Notes under the pieces: generated by a model | The model's input: only the letters and a program-made list of their open reading frames with translations | Told to the model about the DNA's origin: nothing | Database searches by the model: none | Position numbers and translations under genes: made by a program | Origin: Ichthyophis bannanicus | Taxonomy: Eukaryota > Chordata > Amphibia > Gymnophiona > Ichthyophiidae | Direction of reading: 5' to 3' | DNA length: 64,000 nucleotides | Assembly (NCBI GenBank): GCA_033557465.1 | Contig: CM066037.1 | Location: 205,281,156-205,345,155 of the forward strand | Shown here: positions 63,278-64,000 of the stretch, piece after piece | Layout of the letters: every line of letters starts with the position of its first letter | Numbering within the stretch: position 1 is the stretch's first letter

Positions 63278-64000
63278 TTAGCGCATCTGCTCTGCTTCTT
63301 TGGAGTCCAAGAATGTTGATAGGAGATCAGGATCTTCGAATGTCCTGGTTTGGTTGTGGAGAGTCACTCGGAGCTTCGCTGGATACAACAGGCCAAAGCG
63401 GGCCTGTAGCTGTTGAAGTCGAGGGCGAAAAGCAAGGAGTTTCTTCCGACGGTCAACGGTAGGCTTTGCCAAATCAGGGAAGAAGGAGACTTTGTGACCT
63501 TCGAATTCCAAATGATGATTCACCCGGGCAGCAGTTAAAATTTGTTCCACTTGTTGATATCGTAGCAAGCGAAAGATAATAGGCCGGGGGGTCGTTCGGT
63601 TGAGCGCCATGTGGGTAGGAACACGGTGTGCACGATCGATTTCCAGTTCTCCATGAAAAGTAATCTTCAGCAAGGAGGGAAGAGTTTTGAGCAGAAATTC
63701 TCTTATATCTCCCGCTTCCACCCCCTCCGGTATTCCAATGAGCCTAACATTGTTGCGACGGGCTCGATTATTGCTATCTTCTAACTCCTTTTGGAGATTC
63801 TGTATCTGGCGCTCAGCCATGTCCAGTTTGCCCAAGCGCACCGCGTGCGAGTCGAGGACCCCCGCCATATTGTCCTGCCGTGAGGAGAGACTTTCAAGTC
63901 GGTCCTGGAGCACTCCAAAGTCTTCTCGCAGGGCTCGGAGCGCTTCTCCATTGGACTGCACCAATTCCTTCACGCCGCGTATTTCTTCTAAAATCTCCAG
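63278..64000 (-). CDS. L1-B ORF1 coiled-coil RNA-binding protein (partial)
   Basis: The frame is open from the window edge to a stop at 63278. A coiled coil (LREDFGVLQDRLESLSSRQD, LDMAERQIQNLQKELEDSNN) precedes the RRM-like core, RARRNNVRLIGIPEGV, ELEIDRAHRVP and RPIIFRLLRYQQVEQILTAA. The C-terminal domain follows (RRKKLLAFRPRLQQL, LLYPAKLRVTL) and looks complete, unlike L1-A. The Met at 63973 may be internal, because typical ORF1p extends further N-terminally. The protein would coat L1 RNA. Confidence 0.88.
   Translation of the reverse strand: MEILEEIRGVKELVQSNGEALRALREDFGVLQDRLESLSSRQDNMAGVLDSHAVRLGKLDMAERQIQNLQKELEDSNNRARRNNVRLIGIPEGVEAGDIREFLLKTLPSLLKITFHGELEIDRAHRVPTHMALNRTTPRPIIFRLLRYQQVEQILTAARVNHHLEFEGHKVSFFPDLAKPTVDRRKKLLAFRPRLQQLQARFGLLYPAKLRVTLHNQTRTFEDPDLLSTFLDSKEAEQMR

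Larger units (their letters stand above)
58811..64000 (-). mobile_element. L1-B: antisense L1/Tx1-like LINE, runs off the window
   Basis: A T run (58811-58824) is the poly(A) tail in reverse. On the minus strand ORF1 (partial at the window edge), a spacer of about 430 bp, ORF2 and a short 3' UTR follow. It interrupts L2-E. Only one frameshift was found in 5 kb, so the copy is young. Its 5' end and target duplication are outside the window. Confidence 0.9.

Overview
This is non-coding vertebrate chromosomal DNA, almost entirely built of transposable elements. The repertoire is CR1 and L2 LINEs, L1/Tx1-like LINEs, DIRS tyrosine-recombinase retrotransposons, hAT and Tigger DNA elements and L2-tailed tRNA SINEs. 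Together these suggest an amphibian, most likely a caecilian. A turtle or other reptile cannot be excluded from the sequence alone. There is no sign of prokaryotic genes, operons or CRISPR.

Layout. 1-8059: the 3' part of a decayed DIRS element (1-2288). Next is a second DIRS family, recognisable only by an internal complementary region (about 2470-2595) and its inverted right end (about 7600-7686). An antisense L2 and a hAT-like element sit between them. A short stretch of apparent host sequence follows, with one good candidate host exon (7915-7973). 8060-11703: a decayed 5' half of a DIRS element that begins only 86 bp after the exon's splice donor. 11704-17990: unassigned intron-like DNA, then a diverged antisense LINE interrupted by a 3.2-kb hAT element (perfect 8-bp duplication) and a Tigger MITE.

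17990-32055: one old CR1 copy (CR1-A) exploded over 14 kb. It is interrupted by a nearly intact antisense L2 (L2-B), an L2 fragment that itself carries a 2.3-kb hAT, a second L2 fragment that carries another CR1 (CR1-B), and an antisense CR1 (CR1-C) with a tRNA-like head. 32056-41990: SINE, MITE, and a full-length antisense L1 (33694-40921) with a perfect 16-bp target duplication. 42481-56613: two CR1 elements head to tail. The second (CR1-D) is split by a complete DIRS element (48079-53769) with inverted terminal repeats and an internal complementary region. 56640-64000: a sense-strand L2 with tandem TATA-containing 5' monomers, cut by an antisense L1 that runs off the window.

Functionally, the LINEs are or were self-mobilising units: ORF1 SGNH esterase or coiled-coil protein, and ORF2 endonuclease plus reverse transcriptase. 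The SINEs share the 3' tail of the L2 family and were probably moved by it. The DIRS element would replicate through a circular intermediate using its recombinase. Nearly every coding region carries at least one break. The best preserved are L2-B (three nonsense codons, no frameshift over about 1,020 codons), L1-B (a single frameshift in a C run in the part visible) and DIRS-4 (gag and recombinase open; RT/RNase H broken by one shift and two stops).
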